Source of the DNA: an uncultured Alphaproteobacteria bacterium
Lineage (GTDB): Bacteria > Pseudomonadota > Alphaproteobacteria > RF32 > CAG-239
Length of the DNA: 64,000 nucleotides
Direction of reading: 5' to 3'
NCBI GenBank assembly: GCA_944391615.1
Contig: CALXUE010000002.1
Span: 1-64,000 of the forward strand
Part shown: positions 35,501 through 44,130 of the stretch, piece after piece
Layout: each line of letters begins with the position of its first letter
Numbering within the stretch: the stretch's first letter is position 1
Made by a program: the position numbers and the translations under genes
The notes under the pieces: generated by a model
Database searches by the model: none
Told to the model about the DNA's origin: nothing
What the model saw: the letters and a program-made list of their open reading frames with translations, nothing else

Positions 35501-35796
35501 CTTTTGGTAATGTTTTGGGCATAACCATGAGTGGAACATATAATTGGAATAATGAAGAAATAAAAGGCGAGGGTGTCATAGCGCCGGCATATAGCATAAA
35601 CAGCTTTTTAGGCAAAATTCCCTTGGTTGGTAATTTGCTAGCCGGAAAAGACGGCACGGTTTTTGCCGCCAATTACTCAGTAAGCGGCACAATTAATGAT
35701 ACGGATGTTAGTATAAATCCTTTATCAGCATTGAGCCCCGGTTCATTAAAAGATTGGTTTTCATCAGCATTTGGGAGCAACAATGGCACAAATTAA
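32569..35796 (+). CDS. AsmA/YhdP-like protein (DUF3971 type)
   Basis: A 1075-residue inner-membrane-anchored periplasmic protein. One TM helix (about 18-38) follows a basic start. The remainder is beta-rich, with the many short amphipathic strands of AsmA-like repeat proteins, and ends with the conserved C-terminal region (about 890-1050: GGNLKIEGKRSK, HNTPVLAKVLSVASLTGI, LDAPFEYKNKVLKVEDAKAFG, GTVFAANYSVSGT) typical of alphaproteobacterial DUF3971/AsmA_C proteins. YhdP, TamB and AsmA relatives bridge the envelope and move phospholipid to the outer membrane; this protein likely does the same. It follows the hydrolase by 21 bases and overlaps the HAD-like gene by 14. It is not TamB, as it lacks the DUF490 end. 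Confidence 0.85.
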   Translation: MAKKTVKKYRTTKILDYFGVVFLSILLLFIWQLYKGPIAVPFLKPYIIQALSSSDDSYDISLESVNIELVRSIQPIKIIANNVVYKKQDESFIINAPRTSVSFSIRALLRGIIAPSSIEVDAPSIYAFTEYGIEKTKPQDVNKKKIEYYINMAEDFLEKYNSDDKYIAENYINSIQIKNANMEFHEVDLGRKWVISDVNYGFEKEFDALHTEASGLIDINGKIASAGIESKLNTQTKAMDLKVYFSDIIPADIVNNFVEESKQKELYQIHVPIGGEISSRIDLNKILAEKDNVVEGLDKGIKEINLKLEGGQGYIEFNEDENMKYNMSSFSTEGKISGGLNNLTVTGGKINIDGQEAKVGINIKGLKPYILENSLKDIQASITAETAKLKLDDLTKYWPRYLGESGWIWCKESLFDGEAKNAKFKFDFAYDKDKKNIVFKNLEGQVGAENATVLYLNGMPKIKNAYGLVTFTKDTININIDKGISDGVILTGGYVKLYDLDKYNNYADIRLIAESSVTDVLKLIDNPPLNFVKEMNIPADKLSGQTTTDLSLKFELKDDLKPEEVKVEVNADIKDVAIADIIKGKGLKSDELKLFVNNDYLKLSGKAEADGIPVDLVWQENFNQKSDKSNYKIIFKLDDEIKKKLGIETEILNSPYIEGYAIVTADISVSQTEQAKVSLSADIQNAAIDYSFLGFRKLYGSEGKITAEMIINKDKLESIPSFALSKPDFNLTGKISLNKDGSLKQVDIQKVRGPKTNARAQIEWTGTPKDRLIKINVSGNSYNLTPFFDRQNENDKKKQNLSTDTSSDDDWENVTDTDINIAVNKLWTNPKVPITNFAGAAKLRHGVGVHEIHLVGNYGNSKEVKLKADYSPRPNNEYYLLINSNNAGSTFKVLRIYDNISGGNLKIEGKRSKDKDFVGHASIRDFNLHNTPVLAKVLSVASLTGIVGMLSGEGIAFSHLDAPFEYKNKVLKVEDAKAFGNVLGITMSGTYNWNNEEIKGEGVIAPAYSINSFLGKIPLVGNLLAGKDGTVFAANYSVSGTINDTDVSINPLSALSPGSLKDWFSSAFGSNNGTN

Positions 35797-36253
35797 AATA
35801 GGGCTTGATTTTCATGGTGTGATTGATGCAAATCCGAAATATTTTAGCGGTTTCACGCAAGAGGCACGCAAACGCGGGTGGAAAATATATGTTATAACCG
35901 GTGGTCCCTATGAAAAAGTTAAGCAAGAATTAGAGCAAATGAACATAAGCTATGACGAGATATTTGCTATTTATGATTATTACGAAAAAAAAGGGCTAGC
36001 GATAAAGAAACAAGACGGCAGCTACGAAATTGCGCCAGATTTATGGAATACTATAAAAGCAAAATACTGCAAAGCCAATAACATAGATATTCAAATAGAT
36101 GACAGCACGATTTACGGCAATAGTTTCTTGACACCTTATTGCCGCTTTGATAATAAAGAAAAAGCCTGTATTATATCAGGACAAAAAAAGTTGCAATTAG
36201 GTCAAAATATAGATCAGACGCTGGATGACATATTCAAAATCATCAAAAAGTAA
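35783..36253 (+). CDS. HAD-like protein with DxH in motif I
   Basis: A 156-residue protein from the ATG at 35783, which has GGGAG at the right distance; a TTG four codons earlier is unlikely. Motif I is GLDFHGVID (Asp9, His11), where classic HAD phosphatases have DxD; motif II Thr39 is in VITGGP; motif IV is QIDDSTIYG (Asp106, Asp107). The His in place of the second Asp may change or remove phosphatase activity, though some HAD families tolerate this. No cap domain is visible beyond a small insertion at about 45-95. It overlaps the 3' end of the AsmA-like gene. Substrate unknown. Confidence 0.75.
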   Translation: MAQIKIGLDFHGVIDANPKYFSGFTQEARKRGWKIYVITGGPYEKVKQELEQMNISYDEIFAIYDYYEKKGLAIKKQDGSYEIAPDLWNTIKAKYCKANNIDIQIDDSTIYGNSFLTPYCRFDNKEKACIISGQKKLQLGQNIDQTLDDIFKIIKK

Positions 36254-36346
36254 ATAAAAATAGATTTTGTTAATAATTTATTGAATAAATAAGTCTAAGT
36301 TAAAAAGAAAAACAATTCTCATCCTAAATAATGTAAGGACAATAAA

Positions 36347-36979
36347 ATGGGGTATAGAAGCGCAATAGAAGTTTATGACAACACGTTGGTTCCAATGGTT
36401 ATAGAACAAACCTCCAGAGGCGAACGTTCTTTTGACATATATTCAAGATTGTTAAAAGAAAGAATAATTTTTTTAACCGGAGAGGTTAATGATGAAGTAT
36501 CCTCGTTGGTTTGTGCGCAAATGCTGTTTTTGGAATCAGAAAATCCCAAAAAAGATATATATATGTATATTAATTCACCGGGAGGGGTCGTTACTTCAGG
36601 AATGGCAATGTATGACACAATGCAGTATATTAGCTGTGATGTTAATACATTATGCATTGGTCAGGCTTGCTCCATGGGATCACTATTGTTGACCGGCGGT
36701 GCCGCAGGGAAGCGAGCCGCATTGCCGCATTCAAGAATAATGATTCACCAACCATCCGGTGGAGCACAAGGCAAGGCGTCAGATATTGAGATTCAGGCCA
36801 ATGAAATTCTTAAAATGAAAAAAATGTTAAATGAGCTCTATGTGAAACATACGGGACAAAAGCTAAGTGTAATAGAAAAGGCTATGGATAGAGATAATTT
36901 TATGTCGCCGGAAGAAGCTTTGAAGTTTGGCTTAATAGATAGAATAGTCGAAAACCGCGAAGAAATAAAAAATAAATAA
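36347..36979 (+). CDS. clpP: ATP-dependent Clp protease proteolytic subunit
   Basis: Serine peptidase that forms two stacked heptamer rings and degrades proteins fed by ClpX. The 210-residue length is standard. Catalytic triad: Ser109 in [11 protein letters not shown], His134 in [10 protein letters not shown], Asp183 in MDRDNFMS. A short N-terminal propeptide is expected. GTAAGGA precedes the ATG. clpX follows after 13 bases. In most alphaproteobacteria tig lies directly upstream; here it is 18 kb away. Confidence 0.97.
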   Translation: MGYRSAIEVYDNTLVPMVIEQTSRGERSFDIYSRLLKERIIFLTGEVNDEVSSLVCAQMLFLESENPKKDIYMYINSPGGVVTSGMAMYDTMQYISCDVNTLCIGQACSMGSLLLTGGAAGKRAALPHSRIMIHQPSGGAQGKASDIEIQANEILKMKKMLNELYVKHTGQKLSVIEKAMDRDNFMSPEEALKFGLIDRIVENREEIKNK

Positions 36980-36992
36980 AAGGTAAAATAAA

Positions 36993-38285
36993 ATGAGTGA
37001 TACAACAGATAACAACAAAGGCGAAACGCTGCATTGTTCTTTTTGTGGCAAAAGTCAAGACGAAGTCAAAAAACTGGTAGCCGGCCGAGGTGTTTATATC
37101 TGCGATGAGTGCATAGAAGTCTGCATAAATATTGTCGCAGACGAATTAAATGAAATCGAACAAAACAAAGAGAGCAATTCTTTAGAGAATTTGCCTACGC
37201 CATCAAAAATAAAAGAATTTTTGGATCAATATGTTATCGGACAAGAATATGCCAAAAAAGTTCTGTCAGTAGCGGTTTATAACCATTATAAAAGATTAAA
37301 CAGCAAAAAGAGCAACAAAGACGTAGATATCCAAAAGTCAAATGTCATTTTAATCGGCTCAACCGGTAGCGGAAAAACGTTGCTGGCGCAAACCTTGGCC
37401 AAAATATTGGATGTTCCGTTCGCAATCTCAGACGCCACAACATTAACAGAAGCCGGTTATGTGGGAGAGGATGTTGAAAATATCATTCTAAAATTAGTTC
37501 AAAATGCTAATTATGATATAGAAAAAGCACAAAGGGGCATTGTTTATATAGATGAAATAGACAAGATAAGCCGCAAAACGGATGGTCCGTCAATTACAAG
37601 AGATGTATCAGGTGAGGGCGTCCAGCAGGCATTGTTGAAAATCATTGAGGGAACAATGGCTAATGTTCCGCCGCAAGGAGGCAGAAAACATCCGCAACAA
37701 GAATTTTTGCACGTCGATACAACAAACATTTTGTTTATCTGCGGCGGTGCTTTTGCCGGAATTGAAAAGATAGTAGCCAACCGAGGCAATGACACCTCAA
37801 TTGGATTTGGCGCTAAGGTTGAGTCTCCTGAGGATAAAGGCGTTGGCGAAATACTTAAGGATATTCAACCAGAAGATTTGTTAAAATATGGCTTGATACC
37901 AGAGTTTATCGGACGCTTGCCGATTATCGCCACACTTGAAGACTTAAACGAAGACGCATTGGTCAAAGTTTTAACAGAACCAAAAAATGCATTGGTTAAA
38001 CAATATAAAGCATTGTTTGAAATGGAAGATGTTAAATTAACCATAACCGATGACGCATTAAGAGCCATAGCCAAAAAAGCTATAGAGCGCAAAACCGGCG
38101 CCCGCGGTTTGAGAGCCATAATGGAAGAAAACCTTCTGGAACAAATGTACGAACTTCCGGATGAGAAAGATTTGGTAGAAGTCATCATTGATGAAAAAGT
38201 CATCAACGATGGTGCCAAACCCAAACTCATCAAAGGAGAAAAACCAAAACATACCAAGGAAAAAGAAGAACAAAAAACCGCATAG
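36993..38285 (+). CDS. clpX: ATP-dependent Clp protease ATP-binding subunit ClpX
   Basis: AAA+ unfoldase that recognises tagged substrates and feeds ClpP. The 430 residues contain an N-terminal zinc-binding domain (Cys15, Cys18, Cys37, Cys40), Walker A GSTGSGKT, Walker [11 protein letters not shown], the pore loop within [13 protein letters not shown], sensor-1 region and the ClpP-binding IGF-type loop ([10 protein letters not shown]). The C-terminal tail is Lys/Glu-rich. It is 13 bases after clpP. The lon gene that commonly follows clpX is absent here; instead there is a terminator and convergent ppiD. Confidence 0.97.
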   Translation: MSDTTDNNKGETLHCSFCGKSQDEVKKLVAGRGVYICDECIEVCINIVADELNEIEQNKESNSLENLPTPSKIKEFLDQYVIGQEYAKKVLSVAVYNHYKRLNSKKSNKDVDIQKSNVILIGSTGSGKTLLAQTLAKILDVPFAISDATTLTEAGYVGEDVENIILKLVQNANYDIEKAQRGIVYIDEIDKISRKTDGPSITRDVSGEGVQQALLKIIEGTMANVPPQGGRKHPQQEFLHVDTTNILFICGGAFAGIEKIVANRGNDTSIGFGAKVESPEDKGVGEILKDIQPEDLLKYGLIPEFIGRLPIIATLEDLNEDALVKVLTEPKNALVKQYKALFEMEDVKLTITDDALRAIAKKAIERKTGARGLRAIMEENLLEQMYELPDEKDLVEVIIDEKVINDGAKPKLIKGEKPKHTKEKEEQKTA

Positions 38286-38310
38286 GTTTTCAAAAAAATC
38301 TCCAAAACAA

Positions 38311-38348
38311 AAAAATCCCTTTAAGAAAAACTTAAAGGGATTTTTTTT
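38311..38348. terminator. bidirectional terminator between clpX and ppiD
   Basis: A perfect 15-bp stem (38311-38325 with 38331-38345), 5-base loop, with T tracts on both strands. Confidence 0.9.
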
Positions 38349-38361
38349 AACAGAAACAAGA

Positions 38362-40224
38362 CTAGTCAGCTAAACCAAGAAGTTTGTATTTCACGCGAAC
38401 GTCATATTCTTGAGCATAACCATCAACCAAAACCTTAGCAGTTTCATCAGCCAACTGATTTTGAAATTGGTTTTGGATATCAGCTTTATCTTGATTTGAA
38501 AGCTTATGGTTATATTTAACCAATTCGGAAGTAACAGCAATAATTTTGCCTTCATCCACATCTAAAGCAACCGGCGTGCCAACGCTTTCTTGGAACAAAG
38601 CGGCTATCTGAGAAGAAGGAAGCATCTCAAAGCTTTCAGACTTTTTAATTGGCTTAGAGGTCAAAGCTTTTAAGCCTAAGCGTTGGGCAACATTTTTAAT
38701 GTTTTCCCCGTTGCTGAGATCATTCATCACATCATTAACCAGTTCTTGAGCCATAGCCTCACGTTCATTAGCCGCCCAAATATCAATAATTTGAGACTTA
38801 ACCGCATCAATAGGCAACAAGTGAGATTCCACAATATTATTAACTTTCACCAAGGCATAGCCCGTGTCAGTTTCAATAACTTGAGAAACTTCACCAACAT
38901 TATAAGAAAAAGCAGCATCAACAATATCTTGAGATATTTTGGCCTGAGAGACAGATTTTCCGTCTTCAGTCAATCCCTTAACTTGATGAACATTGAGATT
39001 CAGCTCTTTAACAATATCATCAAAAGAAGCTCCGGCACCGATTTTGTCTTCAATCTGGTTAGAAAAATCATAAGCAATGTCATAAGCTTTTTCTTGTTTA
39101 ATGTTGTCAGCAGCTTTTTTGAAAGCAAGTTTTTTATCCATATCTGAAGCCGGAATAATTTTAGCAACTTTCAAAACATGCCATCCGAATTCAGATTTCA
39201 GAGGACCGACCACTTTGTTAACAGGAGCAGAGAACACATCATCGGCAATTTCAGGCAAAAGCATATCTTTGGATACATTGCCCAAATTTGTATCTTGAGC
39301 AGATTGCTGGGCCAGATTTTTTGCAACATTAACAAAATCATCACCTTGAGAAATTTTTTGCATAGCTTGTTGAGCAGAATCTTCGTCATCAAAAACCATT
39401 TGCAATACATTTCTTTTTTCCGGCGTATGGAACAAATCGGCATGTTGCTGCATATAAGCATTAATTTCATCTTGAGAAGGTTCATAGCGCTGAGCAATTT
39501 CATCGGAAGAAATCGCAACATAAGCAATATCTCTGGCTTCAGGAGCCATAAAGTTTTCTGAAAAGTCCTGATAATACTGTTGGAGTTCGTCATCAGAAAT
39601 GCTGCGTGTCAACTTCAAATTTTCAGGAAAAATTTTAACATAGGAAAACACGCGTTGTTGATTTTCGATTTTACCGAGCAAATCGGTCAAAAAAGCCGGA
39701 ATATGAATACGATTAACCGGATTTTGCACCAGCATTTGTCTTTCAATATCGAGGCGCAAAGCTTTAATATAGTCCGCTTCACTCCAGCCAGTTGCGCTTA
39801 ACATAGAGTTGAAACGATATTTATCGAAACGACCTTGTCCGTCCATAAATTCACTTTGAGAATAAATAATTTTGCGCACCAAGTCATCACCGATAACAAT
39901 ATTATTTTTCTGAGCGTTTTTTTGAATAATAGCATTAGAAAGTTCACGATTAACAATACCGAGCATCAAGGCGTTTCGTACATTATCATTAACTTCCAAG
40001 GCATCGCCAAACATTTTGCGCGCATTGTTTAAGTCTTTTTCATAAAGATAAGAGAGTTCAGCCTGAGAAAGTTCAATATCATCAACCTTAATCACGGCGC
40101 GATTCTTACCTGCACTGTTAACATACCCCGAAATACCAAACAAAGACATGAAACTGAGAGCGGTTAAAATAAAGATAGACTTAGCCACCCAAGTATCTTG
40201 CATTTTTCTGATTTTGCTCATCAT
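38362..40224 (-). CDS. ppiD: PpiD-like periplasmic folding factor (SurA_N + PpiC)
   Basis: An inner-membrane-anchored periplasmic chaperone near the Sec exit. Starting at the ATG at 40224 (AGGA about 11 bases upstream; an ATG four codons earlier is also in frame) it has 620 residues: TM helix (about 14-36), SurA_N-like helices (about 45-165), a PpiC rotamase domain (about 255-355, RNVLQMVFDDEDSAQQAM to FGWHVLKV), a second degenerate one (about 370-470), and a C-terminal helical part. It is divergent from tpiA, as is common in alphaproteobacteria. PpiD of E. coli is similar in plan (~620 residues). True isomerase activity is doubtful, as in E. coli. Confidence 0.87.
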   Translation of the reverse strand: MMSKIRKMQDTWVAKSIFILTALSFMSLFGISGYVNSAGKNRAVIKVDDIELSQAELSYLYEKDLNNARKMFGDALEVNDNVRNALMLGIVNRELSNAIIQKNAQKNNIVIGDDLVRKIIYSQSEFMDGQGRFDKYRFNSMLSATGWSEADYIKALRLDIERQMLVQNPVNRIHIPAFLTDLLGKIENQQRVFSYVKIFPENLKLTRSISDDELQQYYQDFSENFMAPEARDIAYVAISSDEIAQRYEPSQDEINAYMQQHADLFHTPEKRNVLQMVFDDEDSAQQAMQKISQGDDFVNVAKNLAQQSAQDTNLGNVSKDMLLPEIADDVFSAPVNKVVGPLKSEFGWHVLKVAKIIPASDMDKKLAFKKAADNIKQEKAYDIAYDFSNQIEDKIGAGASFDDIVKELNLNVHQVKGLTEDGKSVSQAKISQDIVDAAFSYNVGEVSQVIETDTGYALVKVNNIVESHLLPIDAVKSQIIDIWAANEREAMAQELVNDVMNDLSNGENIKNVAQRLGLKALTSKPIKKSESFEMLPSSQIAALFQESVGTPVALDVDEGKIIAVTSELVKYNHKLSNQDKADIQNQFQNQLADETAKVLVDGYAQEYDVRVKYKLLGLAD

Positions 40225-40417
40225 GGCGCAATACATCCTATTTAAAAAGAATTAAAAAACTTAAAAAAACTGTGGAGAGAATAATATAAAAAGCGAAGTT
40301 CTTCAATAAAAATAAACAAAGCGTTAACAAAAATATTGCAAAAAAGATTTTTTTAGTGGAAATAAAAAAAATCTTATGCTAAAACACAAACAAAAGGTAA
40401 CAAACAAAGAGGAAAAA

Positions 40418-41182
40418 ATGGGAAGAAAAATACTCATAGCCGGCAACTGGAAAATGAATGGTTTGCTGGCAGACGGCACAAATTTGGCCAAAGGTGTGGC
40501 AGAAGCAGCCAAAAAATTGGGCAAACCCCAATGTGAATTTTTGGTTTGTCCGCCGTTTACATTGCTGACAAGCGTTAAAAAAGCCTTAAGAGGAGCAAAA
40601 GTTGCCTTAGGTGCACAAGATTGCCATTTTGCAGAAAAGGGAGCGCATACGGGAGATATCAGCCCGGTTATGTTAAAAGATTGCGGCTGTCAGTATGTGA
40701 TTTTGGGCCACTCAGAGAGGAGAGCCAATCACGGCGAGAGTTCAGAGCTGGTTAATGTGAAGGCACAAGCCGCGCATGCCCAAGGCCTAAAGACGATTAT
40801 CTGTGTTGGAGAAACATTGGCAGAACGTGATGAGGGCAGAGCTCTTGAAGTATGTACAACGCAGATTCTCGATTCTGTTCCGGAATCATCAACCTGGCAG
40901 GATACCGTTATAGCCTATGAACCTGTATGGGCAATTGGTACGGGAAAAATTCCGACAACAGCGGATGTAGAAGAAGTTCATAAAGCCATTCGCAAAACAT
41001 TGGCCAAAAAACTTGGTAAGAGTAATGCCAATCGTATGAGAATTTTGTATGGTGGTTCAGTCAAACCCAACAATGCTAAGGAGTTGCTTTCTTTAGAGGA
41101 TGTCGACGGAGCATTAATCGGAGGTGCTAGCTTAAAAGTTGAAGACTTTTTAGGTATTGCACAAAATGCAGGCGTTTGCTAA
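40418..41182 (+). CDS. tpiA: triose-phosphate isomerase
   Basis: Interconverts dihydroxyacetone phosphate and glyceraldehyde 3-phosphate in glycolysis. From the ATG at 40418 (ribosome site AAAGAGGA) the protein has 254 residues and starts MGRKILIAGNWKMNG, with the catalytic Lys in NWKMN. The electrophile His is in LGHSERR, and the catalytic Glu in YEPVWAIGTGKIPT; loop 7 region YGGSVKP is also present. An upstream in-frame ATG (40376) lies before the ribosome site and is not used. First of the tpiA-secG-pyrG order that is widely conserved in alphaproteobacteria. Confidence 0.97.
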   Translation: MGRKILIAGNWKMNGLLADGTNLAKGVAEAAKKLGKPQCEFLVCPPFTLLTSVKKALRGAKVALGAQDCHFAEKGAHTGDISPVMLKDCGCQYVILGHSERRANHGESSELVNVKAQAAHAQGLKTIICVGETLAERDEGRALEVCTTQILDSVPESSTWQDTVIAYEPVWAIGTGKIPTTADVEEVHKAIRKTLAKKLGKSNANRMRILYGGSVKPNNAKELLSLEDVDGALIGGASLKVEDFLGIAQNAGVC

Positions 41183-41212
41183 GATACATCAAAAAACTAA
41201 AGGAAAAAAATA

Positions 41213-41557
41213 ATGGAAACAGTATTACTCGTCATACATTTGTTGGTAGCCATCTTTTTGGTGTGCTTTATTTTAATGCAGCGTTCCGGTGGCGGAGCTT
41301 TAGATGGTTTGGGCGGCGGCAACGGCGCGGCCAACTTTTTGAGCGCACGCGGCACGGGCAATTTCTTGACGCGCACAACGGCTATTTTAGCCACGATATT
41401 TTTTATCACCAGTATTTCATTGTCGATTTACTACAAGAATGTAGAAAGAAAGACAAATTCTGTTTTGGATGCGGCACCGGTAAGTGATGTTCAAAAACAA
41501 GCCCCCGCAACGCCTGCAGAACCGGAAGTTCCGAGCGTACCGAATTCAGAGAAATAG
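41213..41557 (+). CDS. secG: protein translocase subunit SecG
   Basis: A small inner-membrane subunit of the SecYEG channel. The 114 residues hold two TM helices (about 3-22 and 54-73) joined by the Gly-rich loop typical of SecG (QRSGGGALDGLGGGNGAANF), then a Pro/Ala/Glu-rich tail. SD is AAGGAAA. It lies 30 bases after tpiA, the usual alphaproteobacterial order. Confidence 0.93.
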   Translation: METVLLVIHLLVAIFLVCFILMQRSGGGALDGLGGGNGAANFLSARGTGNFLTRTTAILATIFFITSISLSIYYKNVERKTNSVLDAAPVSDVQKQAPATPAEPEVPSVPNSEK

Positions 41558-41581
41558 ATGAATATAAAAAATCAACATAAC

Positions 41582-41607
41582 AAGGCACCTTTCGCTAAGG
41601 TGCCTTT
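41582..41607 (+). terminator. hairpin between secG and pyrG, weak terminator
   Basis: AAGGCACCTT (41582-41591) pairs with AAGGTGCCTT (41597-41606). Only three T follow the stem, so read-through into pyrG is likely. Confidence 0.5.
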
Positions 41608-41634
41608 GTCACTTTAAAAAACAGGGAAAGAGCC

Positions 41635-43302
41635 ATGAAACTCAGCGAAAAAATAGAAAACATATTAAACAAGAAGACTAAATTTATCATCATAACGGGA
41701 GGCGTTGTTTCCTCATTAGGCAAAGGTTTGGCATCAGCGTCGCTGGCATCCGTTTTGCAATCAAGAGGTTTCAAAGTCAGATTGCGCAAACTCGACCCGT
41801 ATTTGAACGTTGACCCCGGAACCATGAGCCCTTATCAACACGGAGAGGTCTATGTAACAGATGACGGAACTGAGGCTGATTTGGACTTAGGGCACTATGA
41901 GCGCTTTTCGGGCGTTCCGGCCAAAAGAGCTGATAGCGTAACAACCGGCATAATCTATCAACGGGTCATAGACAAAGAGCGTCATGGAGATTATTTGGGC
42001 GCCACCATACAGGTTGTACCGCATGTCACCAATGAGATAAAAGACTTTATTGTTTCAGACATTAGTGATGAAGATTTTGTTTTGTGTGAAATAGGCGGAA
42101 CAGTAGGTGATATTGAAGGGCAACCATATTTGGAGGCCATCCGTCAACTCGCCTATGAAATCGGCCGAGACAGAATAATGTTTGTGCATGTCACCTTGTT
42201 ACCTTATATACCGGCTGCCGGAGAATTAAAAACCAAGCCGACACAACACTCAGTCAAACAGTTGCAAGAATATGGTATCCAACCGGATATGATTTTGTGC
42301 CGTACCCATATTGAAATACCTGAAAACGAAAAGAGAAAAATTGCACTTTTCTGCAATGTTAAAGAAGAAAATGTTATTCAGGCTATGGACGCTTCCAGTA
42401 TATATCAAGTACCGATAAATTATTCTAAAGAAGGTATGGATGAGGCCGTTTGCCGTTATTTTGGCATAGAGGATGCCCCCAAAGCAGATTTAAGCAAATG
42501 GGAACATATCGTAGATGTTTTAAAGAATCCCGAAGGAACGGTAACAATCGGAGTCGTTGGCAAATATACACAGTTGCTTGAAGCTTATAAATCCTTAAAC
42601 GAAGCATTGGTACACGGCGGAATAGCCAATAACTATAAAGTCAAAATCAAATGGATAGATTCCGAAAAGCTTGAAAGTGAAAACGCAGAAGATGAATTAT
42701 CTGATGTCAGCGCGATTTTAGTCCCCGGAGGTTTTGGCCAAAGAGGAACGGAAGGCAAAATAAAGGCCATAAAATACGCCAGAGAAAACAAAGTTCCGTT
42801 TTTAGGAATATGTTTTGGCATGCAAATGGCCGTGATAGAAACAATGCGAGATGTTGCCGGCATAAAAAATGCGGGCACAACGGAATTTGGCCAAGATTGT
42901 GAGCCTGTTGTAGGCTTAATGACGGAATGGGATAAAGACGGAGCCAAACAAATTCGCCACAAAGACGGAGATTTAGGAGGCACCATGCGCTTGGGCGCAT
43001 ATGAATGTGTTTTGGAAAAAGGCTCAAAAGTTGCCGAGATATATGGACAAGACCACATTTCCGAAAGACATCGTCATCGTTACGAAGTCAATATCAAGTA
43101 TGAACCCATATTAAACAAAGCCGGCATGTCCATAGTTGGACGTTCACCGGACGGAATGTTGCCCGAGATTGTAGAAATCAAAGAACATCCGTGGTTTATC
43201 GGTGTTCAGTTCCATCCGGAATTGAAATCCAAGCCTTTTGCGCCGCACCCGTTGTTTATGTCGTTCATAAAAGCCGCCATAGACAACAGTCGACTGATAT
43301 AA
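41635..43302 (+). CDS. pyrG: CTP synthase
   Basis: Converts UTP, ATP and glutamine to CTP. The 555 residues form an N-terminal synthetase domain ([20 protein letters not shown] at about 18-37 with the P loop; [21 protein letters not shown]) and a C-terminal class I glutaminase with [13 protein letters not shown] (nucleophile Cys) and HPELKSKP (His/Glu). The first ~14 residues are a short extension relative to E. coli. The ATG has AGGGAAAGAG upstream. Part of the tpiA-secG-pyrG group; in most relatives kdsA follows directly, but here pagP and an unknown gene come between. Confidence 0.97.
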   Translation: MKLSEKIENILNKKTKFIIITGGVVSSLGKGLASASLASVLQSRGFKVRLRKLDPYLNVDPGTMSPYQHGEVYVTDDGTEADLDLGHYERFSGVPAKRADSVTTGIIYQRVIDKERHGDYLGATIQVVPHVTNEIKDFIVSDISDEDFVLCEIGGTVGDIEGQPYLEAIRQLAYEIGRDRIMFVHVTLLPYIPAAGELKTKPTQHSVKQLQEYGIQPDMILCRTHIEIPENEKRKIALFCNVKEENVIQAMDASSIYQVPINYSKEGMDEAVCRYFGIEDAPKADLSKWEHIVDVLKNPEGTVTIGVVGKYTQLLEAYKSLNEALVHGGIANNYKVKIKWIDSEKLESENAEDELSDVSAILVPGGFGQRGTEGKIKAIKYARENKVPFLGICFGMQMAVIETMRDVAGIKNAGTTEFGQDCEPVVGLMTEWDKDGAKQIRHKDGDLGGTMRLGAYECVLEKGSKVAEIYGQDHISERHRHRYEVNIKYEPILNKAGMSIVGRSPDGMLPEIVEIKEHPWFIGVQFHPELKSKPFAPHPLFMSFIKAAIDNSRLI

Positions 43303-43317
43303 AATAGATAAAAAGAC

Positions 43318-43357
43318 AAATGCTTATGGTGTAAAAGAGCATCATAAGCATTTTTTT
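43318..43357 (+). terminator. intrinsic terminator after pyrG
   Basis: AAATGCTTATG (43318-43328) pairs with CATAAGCATTT (43343-43353), extended inward by a G:T and two more pairs; T tract to 43357. Confidence 0.85.
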
Positions 43358-43378
43358 GTATATTATTTTGATTGATAA

Positions 43379-43407
43379 TTGCCAATAAAAATTTTATTTG
43401 TTATAAG
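43379..43407 (+). promoter_or_regulatory. sigma-70 promoter for pagP
   Basis: TTGCCA (43379-43384), 17 bases, TATAAG (43402-43407). Good match and exact spacing, so pagP has its own promoter. Confidence 0.55.
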
Positions 43408-43453
43408 AGCACAAGAAAAGTAAAAAGAATAAATAAAAACAAAGGTATGAAAA

Positions 43454-44053
43454 ATGTATAAGTTTTTAGGGATAGGACTATGCGTATTCATCGGCTTGAC
43501 ACAAGTTGCCAATGCAGCAGAAAATGAAAAAGAACAGGAAGCAAATTGGAATATATTTACTTCCGAGGGAAGAGATTATGTTTGGTCACGAGCCAAATAT
43601 AATGTGTCCGAAACTTGGGCTTCAGATAGTTATGATATGTATATACCGCTCTATGCATGGCACAACCGCCTAACTTATGACCAAGAGCATATCGATAAAT
43701 ATAATGAAAATCCATGGGGTTTCGGTATCGGCAAATATCGCTATGATAAAGATGGCGATTGGCATGGTTTGTATGCCATAGCATTTAAGGATTCAAACGA
43801 TTATCTGGAAACGATGTTTGGCTATGCTTATCAAAAGAATTGGTTTGTCAACTGCAATCCAGATTTTAGGGTAGGGGCAGGCTTCACGGTTGGATTAACG
43901 CAAAGACACGAATATAAATACATTCCGGTCCCCTTACCATTGCCAATGGCGGGCATAGAGTATAAACGTTTTGCCATACAGGCCGCATACGTTCCAGGGT
44001 TAAAAAATGACGGAAATGTGTTATTTACCTGGTTGAGATATACAATTAATTAG
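43454..44053 (+). CDS. pagP: lipid A palmitoyltransferase PagP
   Basis: An outer-membrane beta-barrel enzyme that moves palmitate from phospholipid to lipid A, giving resistance to cationic peptides. The 199 residues have a signal peptide (cleavage about residue 21, ANA) and a mature barrel very close to E. coli PagP: YDMYIPLYAWHNRLTYD, NENPWGFGIGKYRYD, GDWHGLYAIAFKDSND, YIPVPLPLPMAGIEY and GNVLFTWLRY. Catalytic His70, Asp113, Ser114 correspond to His33/Asp76/Ser77 (same 43-residue spacing). PagP is mostly known from gammaproteobacteria and Bordetella; its presence here between pyrG and kdsA suggests transfer. It has its own promoter and no SD stronger than AAAGGT. Confidence 0.95.
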   Translation: MYKFLGIGLCVFIGLTQVANAAENEKEQEANWNIFTSEGRDYVWSRAKYNVSETWASDSYDMYIPLYAWHNRLTYDQEHIDKYNENPWGFGIGKYRYDKDGDWHGLYAIAFKDSNDYLETMFGYAYQKNWFVNCNPDFRVGAGFTVGLTQRHEYKYIPVPLPLPMAGIEYKRFAIQAAYVPGLKNDGNVLFTWLRYTIN

Positions 44054-44054
44054 C

Positions 44055-44083
44055 TTGATTTTTATAAAGAAAAGAGATATAGA
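44055..44083 (+). promoter_or_regulatory. sigma-70 promoter for the 44131 gene
   Basis: TTGATT (44055-44060), 17 bases, TATAGA (44078-44083), starting just after the pagP stop codon. Confidence 0.55.
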
Positions 44084-44112
44084 CATAATGTGATAAAAAA
44101 ACATTATGTCTA
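44080..44112. promoter_or_regulatory. 11-bp inverted repeat over the promoter start, possible operator
   Basis: TAGACATAATG (44080-44090) and CATTATGTCTA (44102-44112) are perfect complements around an 11-base A-rich loop. The left arm overlaps the -10 box. It could be an operator or a weak pagP terminator (few T follow). CATTATGTCTAA recurs at 6470-6481, in both cases 17 bases before an ATG. Confidence 0.55.
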
Positions 44113-44130
44113 ATTTATTATTTAAAAATT

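Noticed and set aside
40344..40375. A/T inverted repeat before tpiA, as a riboswitch or terminator
   Set aside because: The stem is almost only A:T and arises easily in this composition; no further structure supports it.
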